A stretch of DNA of 60,447 bases from CAZKNJ01 sp964554185 (GTDB taxonomy: Bacteria; 4484-113): NCBI GenBank assembly GCA_964554185.1, contig CAZKNJ010000010.1, positions 1 through 60,447 on the forward strand, read 5' to 3'. The notes below the pieces were generated by a model that searched no databases, had not been told where the DNA came from, and was given only the letters and a program-made list of their open reading frames with translations. Each line of letters opens with the position of its first letter. The first letter of the stretch is position 1. Below, in pieces: positions 44,907 through 53,411 of the stretch. The position numbers and the translations under genes were made by a program.

Positions 44907-47900
44907 ATGCGGACAGCACTGCTTACACTCGCTATGATCGCGGCGTTTGCCTGCGCCTTCGCATCACCGGCGCACGCATCGCCCGAGGCCTTCGGCCTGA
45001 TCTATCCCTTCGTCTCGCCCGACGGCACGCGGGTGGCGTTTTCCTACCAGGGAGATATCTGGGTCGCTTCTACGAACGGTGGAGACTCCCGGCGGCTCAC
45101 GGTCAGCATCGCCTTTGAGCGCAGCCCGCGGTGGTCGCCGGACGGTCGCAGAATTGTGTTTTGTAGTAACCGCGACGGCAACTACGACCTTTACGTTGTT
45201 TCTTCCGCAGGCGGCGAAGTGCGGCGGCTGACCTGGAGCGATGCAAACGACTATCCGGGCGACTGGTCGCCCGACGGCAAGCGCATCCTCTTCACCACCT
45301 ACCGCAGCTTTCCCGGTAGCCAGATGATGGAAATCGATGTGGAAACGGGCGAAGAGCGGCTGGTGTTGTGGGACAGCGCCTCGGTGCGCTACCCGCGCTA
45401 CAGCCCCGACGGTAAGCGCATCGCCTTCAACCGCGGCCCGCAATCTTATACGCGACTGGGCTACAAAGGCAGTGGCAATGCGCAGGTCTGGGTGATGGAC
45501 ACTACCGGGAGCAACGCCGTCCGCCTGGATATGAGCGATTACAGCCAGCACTGGCCAACCTGGTCGCCCGATGGAAGCCGCGTCTGCTATGTCACGGACA
45601 ACGGCGGAGTGCGCAGCCTGGACTCGGTCAAGACCGACGGCACTGGCAAGCGCCACGTGCTGGAGGTATCGGGGCAGGAGCTGTTCTATCCGTCCATAGC
45701 GTCCGATGGAACTGCAATGATATGGGCAGAAGGCAGCATATATCGCGGCAAGCTGTCCCAATCAGGTGACGCCTTAAAGGATTCTGCCCGCCGAATCGTG
45801 GTGAGTGCCGGCAGCGACGAGAAAACGCAGTACATCACCCGCGAGGTCCTCCGCACGGCCGACGAGGCCGTTCCCTCGCCGGATGGCAAGTGGCTGGCGC
45901 TGGTAATCCGCGGGGATATCTACATCCAGCCCGTTTCCCGCACGCCGGAAGAGGAAGTTGATGCCCCGCGCGGCGGCGAAGCGGTCAACTTCACCAACAC
46001 GCCCAACCGCGAGTGGCAGGTGCAGTGGCATCCCGACTCCGACCGCGTCTTCTTCGTCTCCGACAAGGATGGTGGCCAGAGCATCTATGAGCTTGAGTTG
46101 AATACGCGTAAATGGAAACGCCTGACCGACGGGCCGATTGATACCTGCCCGCGCCTCTCGCCGGATGGGAAGCAGCTGGCATACTACCGCGACGAGGGTA
46201 TGCTGATGGTGCAGAATCTGGAGACGCTGCGCGAGCGCAAGCTTATCCGCGATGTGGTGCGCCGCGCGGTGTGGAATACCGAGCTCAACTGGTCGCCCGA
46301 CGGCCAGTGGCTCACTTATACCGCCATCACTCCCTCCTACGACCGCGATGTGTGGGTGGTGCAGGCGGACGGCAGCGAAGAGCCGCGCAACCTCACGCAG
46401 TATCCCACCACCAACTGGGGGCCGATTTGGACCGGTGACGGCAAGAACATCGTTTTCGCCAGTTACCGCGAGGGCGAATACTCGCGGCTCTTCCTCTTGC
46501 CGCTGACGCTGCCGGAGTTGAAGTTCACCGACGAGTTCAAGTTCGGCGCGCCGGAGGAGGAGAAGCCTGAGCAGACAGACGATGCCGCCAAGCCCGTAGA
46601 GGAAGAGACTGATGCGAAAACGGAACCGGCAGAGGATGAAGCCAAGCCCGCCGTTCCACCAGTGAAGATTGACTTCAAGGATATTGAGTACCGCGCCTAT
46701 GCCATCAGCGAGGCGCTAGACGGTATCAACAACATGACGGTCTCGCCCGACGGTAAGACAGCGCTTTACCAATCCGGCACCACCCAGCGGGAGCGCAAGC
46801 TCTGGGCGGTGGAGCTGCTAACCGGCAAGAGCAATTACATCGGCATCGCCCAGCCGTTCACGTGGATGGAGTGGACTTCGTCCGCCGGGCCTTTTGCCAT
46901 CTATGAGAATGGCGCAACCGTGAAGATAAACCTGTCCGGTTCCACCGTAACCGGAGTGGAGCCCGTGGGCATCACCGCCCGCACCACGCTTGACCGCCCG
47001 GCGGAGATCCTCGCCATGTATGACGAGGCTTACCGCAACCTGAAATACGGCTTCTACGACGAGAAGATGCACGGGCGCGATATGGACGCCGCCTACCGCA
47101 AGTACCGCCGGATGGTCGCCAACGCCGTCACCCACGAGGAGTTTGAGATCTTCACCACGTTCTTGCTGGGCGAATTGAATGCCAGCCACCTCGGCATCTG
47201 GGGCGACTCCAGCGCCGAGGGCATCACCGCCAGCATCGGCCAGTTGGGCGTGCAGTTTGACCCGGACTACACCGGAGAAGGCCTGCGCGTGAGCAAGGTG
47301 CTGGCGATGGGCCCGGCCGACCGCGAAGAGAGCCGCTTGAATGTGGGAGATGTCCTGATGACAGTGAACGGCCAGCCGGTGGGCTGTGACGAGCGCGTCT
47401 ACGAGCAGCTGGACGGCACGATTAACCGCACCGTGCAACTGGCCGTGCAGCGCGCCGGTGGCGCCGAGGAGACCGTTCGCATCCGCCCCGTTTCTTACTC
47501 AGACCAGCGCAATCTGGAGTATGAACAGTGGGTGCGCGATAACCGCAAGATGGTAGAGGAACTCTCAGGCGGACGCGTGACCTATTTGCATATCGAGCGC
47601 ATGTATGACGACTGCCTCTACCGGTTTGAGCGCGAGCTGTTCGGCTTCGCCAAGGACTTCGACGCGGTCGTCATTGACGTGCGCTACAACGGCGGCGGCC
47701 AGATTCACGAGCAGCTATGGGAGCTGCTCGGCCGCAAGCCCTACGGCTACATCTCCCGGCGCGGCTTCGGCAAGTATCTGACCCCGACCGAGATGCATAC
47801 CGGCCCGAAGGTCTGCCTCATCCACGAAAGCAGCTTCTCCGACGCGGAGATATTCCCCTACGGGTTCAGGTTCCTGGGTTTCGGCAAGCTCGTGGGCGTA

Positions 47901-48134
47901 GCCACCAGCGGCGGCGTCATCGGCACCTTGAACTACCAGCTACTGGACGGCACCACCTTCCGCATTCCGATGACCGGCCGCTACCGCCTGGACGGCAGCA
48001 ACATGGAAAACGACGGCGTCCAGCCGGACATCTGGGTGGATGCGCCGCTGGGAGCGATTCCCGCCGGCGACGACCCACAGCTGCGCAAAGCGGTGGAAGT
48101 CGTAATGGACGAGCTCGGCGCGTCGCGCTTCTGA
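44907..48134 (+). CDS. Secreted tricorn-type protease (S41 family)
   Basis: The product has 1075 residues and a signal peptide (TALLTLAMIAAFACAFASPAHA, given in part: LLTLAMIAAFACAF). Two beta-propellers follow (about 25-300 and 310-560) with repeated WSPDGRR/LSPDGK-type TolB/WD40-like turns. An acidic linker of about 40 Glu/Asp/Ala/Pro residues (about 545-590) splits the second propeller region. The PDZ domain is at about 780-870, and the S41 peptidase core at about 880-1075, with GGGQIHEQ and the likely nucleophile in ESSFSDAE. Archaeal Tricorn degrades proteasome products in the cytoplasm; the signal peptide here points to an outer location. Confidence 0.93.
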   Translation: MRTALLTLAMIAAFACAFASPAHASPEAFGLIYPFVSPDGTRVAFSYQGDIWVASTNGGDSRRLTVSIAFERSPRWSPDGRRIVFCSNRDGNYDLYVVSSAGGEVRRLTWSDANDYPGDWSPDGKRILFTTYRSFPGSQMMEIDVETGEERLVLWDSASVRYPRYSPDGKRIAFNRGPQSYTRLGYKGSGNAQVWVMDTTGSNAVRLDMSDYSQHWPTWSPDGSRVCYVTDNGGVRSLDSVKTDGTGKRHVLEVSGQELFYPSIASDGTAMIWAEGSIYRGKLSQSGDALKDSARRIVVSAGSDEKTQYITREVLRTADEAVPSPDGKWLALVIRGDIYIQPVSRTPEEEVDAPRGGEAVNFTNTPNREWQVQWHPDSDRVFFVSDKDGGQSIYELELNTRKWKRLTDGPIDTCPRLSPDGKQLAYYRDEGMLMVQNLETLRERKLIRDVVRRAVWNTELNWSPDGQWLTYTAITPSYDRDVWVVQADGSEEPRNLTQYPTTNWGPIWTGDGKNIVFASYREGEYSRLFLLPLTLPELKFTDEFKFGAPEEEKPEQTDDAAKPVEEETDAKTEPAEDEAKPAVPPVKIDFKDIEYRAYAISEALDGINNMTVSPDGKTALYQSGTTQRERKLWAVELLTGKSNYIGIAQPFTWMEWTSSAGPFAIYENGATVKINLSGSTVTGVEPVGITARTTLDRPAEILAMYDEAYRNLKYGFYDEKMHGRDMDAAYRKYRRMVANAVTHEEFEIFTTFLLGELNASHLGIWGDSSAEGITASIGQLGVQFDPDYTGEGLRVSKVLAMGPADREESRLNVGDVLMTVNGQPVGCDERVYEQLDGTINRTVQLAVQRAGGAEETVRIRPVSYSDQRNLEYEQWVRDNRKMVEELSGGRVTYLHIERMYDDCLYRFERELFGFAKDFDAVVIDVRYNGGGQIHEQLWELLGRKPYGYISRRGFGKYLTPTEMHTGPKVCLIHESSFSDAEIFPYGFRFLGFGKLVGVATSGGVIGTLNYQLLDGTTFRIPMTGRYRLDGSNMENDGVQPDIWVDAPLGAIPAGDDPQLRKAVEVVMDELGASRF

Positions 48135-48159
48135 CGCAGTGCATTGCGGTTCTTGCGTC
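48133..48159 (+). terminator. Weak inverted repeat after the tricorn-like gene
   Basis: GACGCA, a 15-base loop and TGCGTC start within the stop codon. No T run, and the stem is short. Listed only because hairpins at this position recur. Confidence 0.2.
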
Positions 48160-48197
48160 GCAGACCGTGTGGCGCGGTTCACTACCCTCGGCATGAG

Positions 48198-48206
48198 TGC
48201 TAGAAT
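48198..48206 (+). promoter_or_regulatory. Extended -10 for sucCD
   Basis: TGc-TAGAAT, 35 bases before the GTG start, with AAAGGAG between. Confidence 0.6.
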
Positions 48207-48241
48207 ATCGCGCACCTAATCACTTCCCAAAGGAGCTATCG

Positions 48242-49387
48242 GTGAAGATACACGAATACCAGGCGAAAGACGTGTTCGCCTCTTATGGGATACCCGTGCC
48301 GCCGGGAAAGGTGGCGTTCACTCCCGATGAAGTGGAGGCCATTGCCCGCGAAATCGGGGGCAAAGTGGTGGTGAAAGCCCAGGTTCATGTCGGCGGCCGC
48401 GGCAAGGCCGGCGGCATCAAGCTCGCCGACGACCCCGCTGACGCCAGGGCGAAGGCCGAGCAGATTCTGGGGATGGACATCAAGGGCTTGACGGTGGAGA
48501 AAGTGCTGGTCACCAAGGCCATTGACATCCGCGACGAGTACTACTGCGGCATTACGCTTGACCGCGACGCCCGCAAGCTGGTGTTGATTCTCTCCGCCGC
48601 CGGCGGCGTGGACATTGAAGAAGTCGCCCGCGAGACGCCCGAGAAAATCGCCAAGGTCCACATTGACCCGCTCATCGGCCTGTACGAGTACCAGATAACC
48701 CGCGCCATCTTCTCAAGCGGCGTGGACACTACTAAGGCCAAGCAGATTCGCGCCATCATCAAGAAGCTGTACGCGTGCTACCTGGCGATTGACAGCAGCC
48801 TGGCGGAGATCAACCCGCTGGTAGTCACTACCGACGGCGAAGTGATTGCGCTGGATGCGAAGATTAACATAGATGACAACGCGCTTTACCGCCAGGCCGA
48901 GTTGGAGAAGCTGATGGAAGTCGGCGCGGACATGGACGAGCTTGAGTCAGAGGCCCGCCACGAAGACATCGCCTATGTCCACCTGCCGGGCGGCAATGTC
49001 GGTGTAATGGGCAACGGCGCCGGGCTGGTGATGACCACGATGGATGTCATCTCGCGCGCCGGCGGCCGGCCCAACAACTTCCTGGATATCGGCGGCGCGG
49101 CCACCTCCGACGTGGTGGAGAAAGAGCTGTTGCTCATTCTCAAAGACGACGACGTGCAGGGCATCTTCCTGAACGTTTTCGGCGGCATTGTGCGCTGCGA
49201 CATGGTGGCGGAAGGAGTCCTCAGGGCTTACGAGAAGATGCCGCGCAAGGTGCCTGTGGTGCTGCGCATGACCGGCACCAATGAGGACCTTGCGCGCAAG
49301 ATGCTGGAAGGTACGCCGCTCATCTACGAACCGTCCACCGAGGCTGGCGCGGCGAAGGTGGTTGAACTGGTGGGAGGGAAGTCGTAA
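48242..49387 (+). CDS. sucC: Succinyl-CoA synthetase beta subunit
   Basis: The product has 381 residues with the ATP-grasp fold (IHEYQAKDVFASYGIPVP at the start; VGGRGKAGGIKLA; NPLVVTTDGEVIALDAKI) and the C-terminal CoA-ligase domain (NFLDIGGAA). With SucD it makes ATP or GTP from succinyl-CoA, or runs in reverse. GTG at 48242 is chosen because AAAGGAG lies nine bases upstream; an earlier in-frame codon overlaps the promoter. Confidence 0.96.
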   Translation: MKIHEYQAKDVFASYGIPVPPGKVAFTPDEVEAIAREIGGKVVVKAQVHVGGRGKAGGIKLADDPADARAKAEQILGMDIKGLTVEKVLVTKAIDIRDEYYCGITLDRDARKLVLILSAAGGVDIEEVARETPEKIAKVHIDPLIGLYEYQITRAIFSSGVDTTKAKQIRAIIKKLYACYLAIDSSLAEINPLVVTTDGEVIALDAKINIDDNALYRQAELEKLMEVGADMDELESEARHEDIAYVHLPGGNVGVMGNGAGLVMTTMDVISRAGGRPNNFLDIGGAATSDVVEKELLLILKDDDVQGIFLNVFGGIVRCDMVAEGVLRAYEKMPRKVPVVLRMTGTNEDLARKMLEGTPLIYEPSTEAGAAKVVELVGGKS

Positions 49388-50271
49388 TGGCAATACTCGC
49401 TAACAAAGATACACGCGTGCTGGTTCAAGGCCTCACCGGCGGGGAAGGCACCTTCCACACCACCCGCATGGTGCAGTACGGCTCCAACGTCGTCGCTGGC
49501 GTGACCCCGGGCAAGGGCGGTACCGAATGGAAGCCCGACGGGGTGGAGCAGGCGGTTCCCGTCTTCAACACGGTGGAGCAGGCGGTGGAGGCCACCGGCG
49601 CCGACGCCAGCGTCATCTTCGTCCCCAAGCAGTTCGCCACCGACGCGATTATGGAGGCGGCGGATGCGGGGCTGGAAGTGGTCGTGGCCATCAGCGACGG
49701 CATCCCCATCAACGATATGGTCAAGGTGTACTCCTTCATGGAGATGACCATGACCACGCTCATCGGCCCCAACTGCCCCGGCCTGGTCAGCGTGGGCGAA
49801 TGCAAGCTCGGTATCATGCCCAACCATATCTTCAAGCCCGGGCCCGTGGGAGTGATCTCCCGCAGCGGCACTCTCACCTACGAAGTGGTGAATGCGCTGA
49901 CCAAAGGTGGCTTCGGCCAGACGACCTGCATCGGCGTGGGCGGCGACCCCATCATCGGCACCAGCTTCCTGGAGCTGCTGATGGAGTTTGAGGAAGACCC
50001 GGCGACCGAGTGCGTGGTCATCATCGGCGAAATCGGCGGCAGCGACGAGGAAGACGCCGCGGAGTTCATTCCGGATATGTCCAAGCCGGTGGTCGCCTTC
50101 ATCAGCGGGCGCACCGCGCCTCCGGGCAAGCGCATGGGCCACGCGGGCGCCATCGTGAGCGGCGGCAAGGGCACGGCCGAAACCAAGATTAAGGCCTTCC
50201 AGGCCGCCAACACGCCCGTGGCTGACACTGTCCCCGACATCGTCCGCCTGGTCGGCGAGAAGTTGGGGTAG
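49387..50271 (+). CDS. sucD: Succinyl-CoA synthetase alpha subunit
   Basis: The product has 294 residues. CoA-binding N-terminal domain (RVLVQGLTGGEGTFHTTRM; GVTPGKGG) and the phospho-histidine in MGHAGAIVSGGKG. The start ATG shares a base with the sucC stop, which fits a 1:1 complex. A strong hairpin follows immediately. Confidence 0.96.
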   Translation: MAILANKDTRVLVQGLTGGEGTFHTTRMVQYGSNVVAGVTPGKGGTEWKPDGVEQAVPVFNTVEQAVEATGADASVIFVPKQFATDAIMEAADAGLEVVVAISDGIPINDMVKVYSFMEMTMTTLIGPNCPGLVSVGECKLGIMPNHIFKPGPVGVISRSGTLTYEVVNALTKGGFGQTTCIGVGGDPIIGTSFLELLMEFEEDPATECVVIIGEIGGSDEEDAAEFIPDMSKPVVAFISGRTAPPGKRMGHAGAIVSGGKGTAETKIKAFQAANTPVADTVPDIVRLVGEKLG

Positions 50272-50297
50272 TGGCGCCCCTCTGCAATGGGGCGCCA
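50272..50297 (+). terminator. Perfect 9-bp hairpin after sucD
   Basis: TGGCGCCCC, an 8-base loop and GGGGCGCCA form a perfect GC-rich stem starting at the base after the sucD stop. No T run follows. It is the best terminator candidate in the window. Confidence 0.6.
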
Positions 50298-50317
50298 GCG
50301 CAACCGGTCGAGCGCGT

Positions 50318-50331
50318 ATGGGGTAGAATCT
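50318..50331 (+). repeat. 14-bp direct repeat, left copy, containing a -10
   Basis: ATGGGGTAGAATCT, identical to the copy at 52557-52570. The TAGAAT inside it (50324-50329) is the likely -10 for the ABC pair. The two copies bracket the low-GC ABC genes. Confidence 0.7.
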
Positions 50332-50353
50332 TCCGGGGGTCAGTTGATCTTAC

Positions 50354-51019
50354 GTGCTGGAACTGAGGTCAATACACAGGGGATTCAGGACAGCCTCCGG
50401 GTGGACTCAAGTGTTGTCTGGAATAACTCTAAGCGTTCCACCCGGAAGCTGCGTAGCTTTCTGCGGGGTCAACGGCTCGGGCAAGAGCACCTTATTGCGG
50501 ATTCTCGCCGGACATCTCAGAGCTAACAAGGGGGCTTACGCAGTCGGAGGGGAGATCATCACCAGTCTTGGTGATGAGGAGCTTTCCCGTTGGCGGTATG
50601 CTAGCACCGGTATGGTCTCCGCAGGTAGCGCTGACCTAATTCCCTTTGCCAGTGGGGTTGCCAACATCAGCATAGGCAGACGACGCCCGCGTGATGTAAG
50701 GAGCAAGATTGCGGAGATCATCACTGGGTTGGGCGGGGCGATTTCGGATGGTCTGTTGCTGAAACCTGCGTATGCTATGTCCGATGGACAGAAGCGGTTT
50801 GTGCAGTACGCTCGCGCAATCGTGCACGGTCCCAATGTGCTGTGCATTGATGACCCATACGCCCATATTCAGCGCGAAATTGCCGACATCATGATCGAGA
50901 CTGCGCTTCATCGCGTGAAGATCCCGTATGTAATGCTCGCAGTCACTAGCCAGGCAGAAGCTCCGCCGGGCGCATCGCATGTGTACTTACTCGATAAGGG
51001 AGTTCTAGAGAAACCGTGA
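50354..51019 (+). CDS. ABC transporter ATPase with degenerate catalytic motifs
   Basis: The product has 221 residues. Walker A is intact (GVNGSGKSTLL). The signature reads MSDGQ in place of LSGGQ. Walker B reads VLCIDDP, so the catalytic glutamate is an aspartate, and the H-loop reads AVTSQAE where a histidine is expected. ATP may be bound but hydrolysed poorly. GTG is the first possible start after an in-frame stop; GGGGGT lies 13 bases upstream. It overlaps the next gene by four bases (GTGA). GC is lower than in neighbours. Confidence 0.85.
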   Translation: MLELRSIHRGFRTASGWTQVLSGITLSVPPGSCVAFCGVNGSGKSTLLRILAGHLRANKGAYAVGGEIITSLGDEELSRWRYASTGMVSAGSADLIPFASGVANISIGRRRPRDVRSKIAEIITGLGGAISDGLLLKPAYAMSDGQKRFVQYARAIVHGPNVLCIDDPYAHIQREIADIMIETALHRVKIPYVMLAVTSQAEAPPGASHVYLLDKGVLEKP

Positions 51020-52503
51020 TTGGCACTACTCGCATGCTATTACGGTTGTGTGCAAGGACGGTCTTAGCGTCTATCGGGCTTGTTGCTGCTGTTCTGTTGT
51101 CTGTTGAAGTCGCGTCTTTGGGGGATACCGCGCACAGATTTGGCGTGCGGGCAGAGCTCACGCAGCTCTGGCTAACACCTACCGCTAGGCCGGAAACTCC
51201 CTTTGTGGAGGATTATCTTCACAATGAGGTCTTACTTGGCTGCAAAGGGACGCCGGTGATTCTATCCGCATATGTGGTTGAGCCTGTGAGGAATGCCCCT
51301 GAGCGCGCGGGTATTATTCCTCGCCATGTGTTCTGGGCGGTATCTGATCAAGGGAGCGGCCCCGTGCGTCTGTGGCCAATAGGTGAGTCGTACTCGCAAG
51401 CGGTAACAGATCATGCATTCATAAGCGGCAGGCTACCGGAAAAAGCAGGAGAGGCGGTACTGACTGAAGCGGAAGCTGAGCTTCTGTTCGGTGGTAAGGC
51501 GAAAGCTGCAATCGGAAGCGAGTTTGAAGTGGTGATGCGTTGCTCCCAAGAGCTCCTGAACCTCTTCCCCGAGGGGACGTTCGCCAGTCTGGCCTCGGAG
51601 CCAGCAACTTACAGCTTCATTCTGGTTGGGATTAGAGATGATGCTTTTCTTGAGAGCCCCAACGCCGTTGCCTTTGACGAGGGGCCTGTCGTGGTTGATG
51701 CCGGGCGTCTACGCGAAGCCGCGGTCCTAGGAAGCATAGCCATTTGGCCCGATGGCATGAGAGAGAGTATGGCGCGGTTGCCCGTAGCTGCTGCTGCTTG
51801 GATGCATGCGGACGAAATGAGATGGCCGGAATTTGGGCCCAGGCTGGCTGGACGGTTCAGCGCGGGACATGTCAGGGGTGGCCTGATCAACATGGGTGAG
51901 TACACGAGCGGTCAGGCCGAGCTGGCGCATGATTCATGGTACGTCTGCTTTTCAAGCATCTCTGACCTGAGTCGGTCATGGCTTGGGCTGGCTCGCTTAT
52001 CACGAGTGCGCAGAGTCTCTATCTCAGGCATAGGCACCTACACGGCTGTTATTGCGCCTGTAATCGACTTCCTGCAGCAAGGTCATGTGTATGCTGAAAC
52101 CTTGCTTCTCCCCGTACTTGCGTTGTTGGGACTGGCCGCTGGCATTCTTCTCGTCAGCCGCCACACTAGAACTCTTGCAGTCCTTTTCGCGTATGCTGGG
52201 CCACGCTCCCAGGTTTTCCGGCGGTGCTTGGCAGCTTACTCTTTGGCGGTTTTCTTGCCTTTAGCGGTTAGTGTCCTCGTAGTGCCATGGCTCATTAGCT
52301 GGCAGTACGCAGCCCTCAAGGCGAGGCTGGCATTCCTTGAGGCTGCTGGCTTTCCTGCGCTCTTGCCAACTTACGGAGATCTAACTTGGCTTTCTGTCAG
52401 ATATGCGGCGTTGATAGCGATAGCGACAGTAACCGGTGTAGTATTCTCCCTCTACAGACTCTCACGTCGGGAGGTCGGCGAGGTGTTCGGGCGCCTCGAG
52501 TGA
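51016..52503 (+). CDS. FtsX/MacB-like ABC permease
   Basis: The product has 495 residues. One N-terminal helix (about 15-32) is followed by an outer domain of about 300 residues, then three C-terminal helices (about 355-380, 405-430, 455-480). This is the 1+3 layout of FtsX/MacB-type mechanotransmitting permeases. The short loop after the second helix (SRHTRTLAVLFAYAGPRSQV) fits the usual coupling segment. It is translated with the preceding ATPase. GC is near 50-55% by eye, clearly below the surroundings, which suggests recent acquisition. Confidence 0.82.
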   Translation: MIGTTRMLLRLCARTVLASIGLVAAVLLSVEVASLGDTAHRFGVRAELTQLWLTPTARPETPFVEDYLHNEVLLGCKGTPVILSAYVVEPVRNAPERAGIIPRHVFWAVSDQGSGPVRLWPIGESYSQAVTDHAFISGRLPEKAGEAVLTEAEAELLFGGKAKAAIGSEFEVVMRCSQELLNLFPEGTFASLASEPATYSFILVGIRDDAFLESPNAVAFDEGPVVVDAGRLREAAVLGSIAIWPDGMRESMARLPVAAAAWMHADEMRWPEFGPRLAGRFSAGHVRGGLINMGEYTSGQAELAHDSWYVCFSSISDLSRSWLGLARLSRVRRVSISGIGTYTAVIAPVIDFLQQGHVYAETLLLPVLALLGLAAGILLVSRHTRTLAVLFAYAGPRSQVFRRCLAAYSLAVFLPLAVSVLVVPWLISWQYAALKARLAFLEAAGFPALLPTYGDLTWLSVRYAALIAIATVTGVVFSLYRLSRREVGEVFGRLE

Positions 52504-52556
52504 ACGAGTGCCTTGAGTCGGGCAACCGAGCCGGCGTTGAGCAGGTTAGTCTGCAC

Positions 52557-52570
52557 ATGGGGTAGAATCT
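52557..52570 (+). repeat. 14-bp direct repeat, right copy, containing a -10
   Basis: ATGGGGTAGAATCT, same as 50318-50331. Here TAGAAT (52563-52568) is eight bases before the ATG of the lipoprotein gene and acts as its leaderless -10. Confidence 0.7.
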
Positions 52571-52576
52571 CCCCGT

Positions 52577-53008
52577 ATGCGTAAACCGCGCACTTCACTG
52601 CTTGCCTTGCTGGCGGCTCTCGTGCTGGGAGCGGCGTCCTCCTGCGGGGGCGGGGTGGGGGCGGTGCTGGCGGGCTACTACATAAACGACCTCTGGGGCA
52701 CCGAGACTTCCACCATCAGCATTATGAACGCCTACAGCACGCTGCACCTCGCGGTGGATGAGGAATTCCAGCTGCGCATCCTCCACCGCCAGATTCGCGA
52801 CGACAGCTTGGGACGCAAGTACTACTACGAGGAGGAGGTCACGGCCGAGTGCCGCTATACCAGCAGCAACTCGTCGGTGGTGACGGTGGATAGCGAGGGG
52901 CGGCTGATAGCCCTCGCCCCGGGCGTGGCAACCGTAAGCGTGCTATTCAACTTGCCGCTGCAGAAGGCCGATCAGGCGAAGCTGACCGTGGTGGTGGGCA
53001 GTCCCTAG
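52577..53008 (+). CDS. Lipoprotein with bacterial Ig-like (Big_2) domain
   Basis: The product has 143 residues. The lipoprotein signal ends LGAASSC, followed by a glycine run. From about 85 the sequence reads TSSNSSVVTVDSEGRLIALAPG (given in part: SSVVTVDSEGRLIALAPG), the hallmark of a Big_2 domain, ending KLTVVVG. It probably sits on the cell surface as a binding or spacer module. The start lies eight bases after TAGAAT. Its stop overlaps the convergent gene stop through CTAG. Confidence 0.85.
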   Translation: MRKPRTSLLALLAALVLGAASSCGGGVGAVLAGYYINDLWGTETSTISIMNAYSTLHLAVDEEFQLRILHRQIRDDSLGRKYYYEEEVTAECRYTSSNSSVVTVDSEGRLIALAPGVATVSVLFNLPLQKADQAKLTVVVGSP

Positions 53009-53310
53009 CCCTGGAGAATCCGCGTGCGCTTGAGCACGAGCACGCTGATGATGAAGCACAGCACGCCGGTGAACATCTGCGAAACGACGAAGCTAACCCC
53101 TTCCATATCAGGAAAAAGACCGGTTGCCTGCTGCAACCAGGGCACGTACTCGTCCGAGCCCAGCGCCAGGCTGTAGTCGTTGAAGGAAACGAACAGCAAG
53201 CCGACTCCCAAGGCGAAGAACAAGACGCCGATAGCGTCTATCGCCCACTCGCCATATGTTACTGATCGCCGCCAGTCAAGAATGGGTTTCCAGTGAGGTT
53301 TGTTATCCAT
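53005..53310 (-). CDS. Two-helix membrane protein, unknown
   Basis: The product has 101 residues with two hydrophobic helices (about 22-44 and 70-93) joined by an acidic, aromatic loop. I start at ATG 53310 because GAAGGA touches it and TGg-TATAAT lies 13 bases upstream. An in-frame ATG 12 codons earlier would lie before the promoter. No family recognised. Convergent with the Big_2 lipoprotein, sharing CTAG at the stops. Confidence 0.75.
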   Translation of the reverse strand: MDNKPHWKPILDWRRSVTYGEWAIDAIGVLFFALGVGLLFVSFNDYSLALGSDEYVPWLQQATGLFPDMEGVSFVVSQMFTGVLCFIISVLVLKRTRILQG

Positions 53311-53323
53311 TTCCTTCGGTGGG

Positions 53324-53332
53324 ATTATACCA
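53324..53332 (-). promoter_or_regulatory. Extended -10 for the two-helix gene
   Basis: TGg-TATAAT on the minus strand, 13 bases before the ATG; the leader would be about six bases, just enough for GAAGGA. Confidence 0.55.
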
Positions 53333-53371
53333 GAGTGCCGTTGCATCCGGCAGCAGCCGTTAGCGTCGTGA

Positions 53372-53380
53372 TGCTACAAT
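53372..53380 (+). promoter_or_regulatory. Extended -10 for the fumarase alpha gene
   Basis: TGc-TACAAT, 31 bases before the ATG, with AAGGAGG between. Confidence 0.6.
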
Positions 53381-53411
53381 AGAACTACTGGACAAGGAGG
53401 AACATCGTCCG

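Noticed and set aside
50354..52503. FtsE-FtsX cell-division pair
   Set aside because: The ATPase lacks FtsE motifs and catalytic residues, and the permease outer domain is far larger than in FtsX; no division genes are near.
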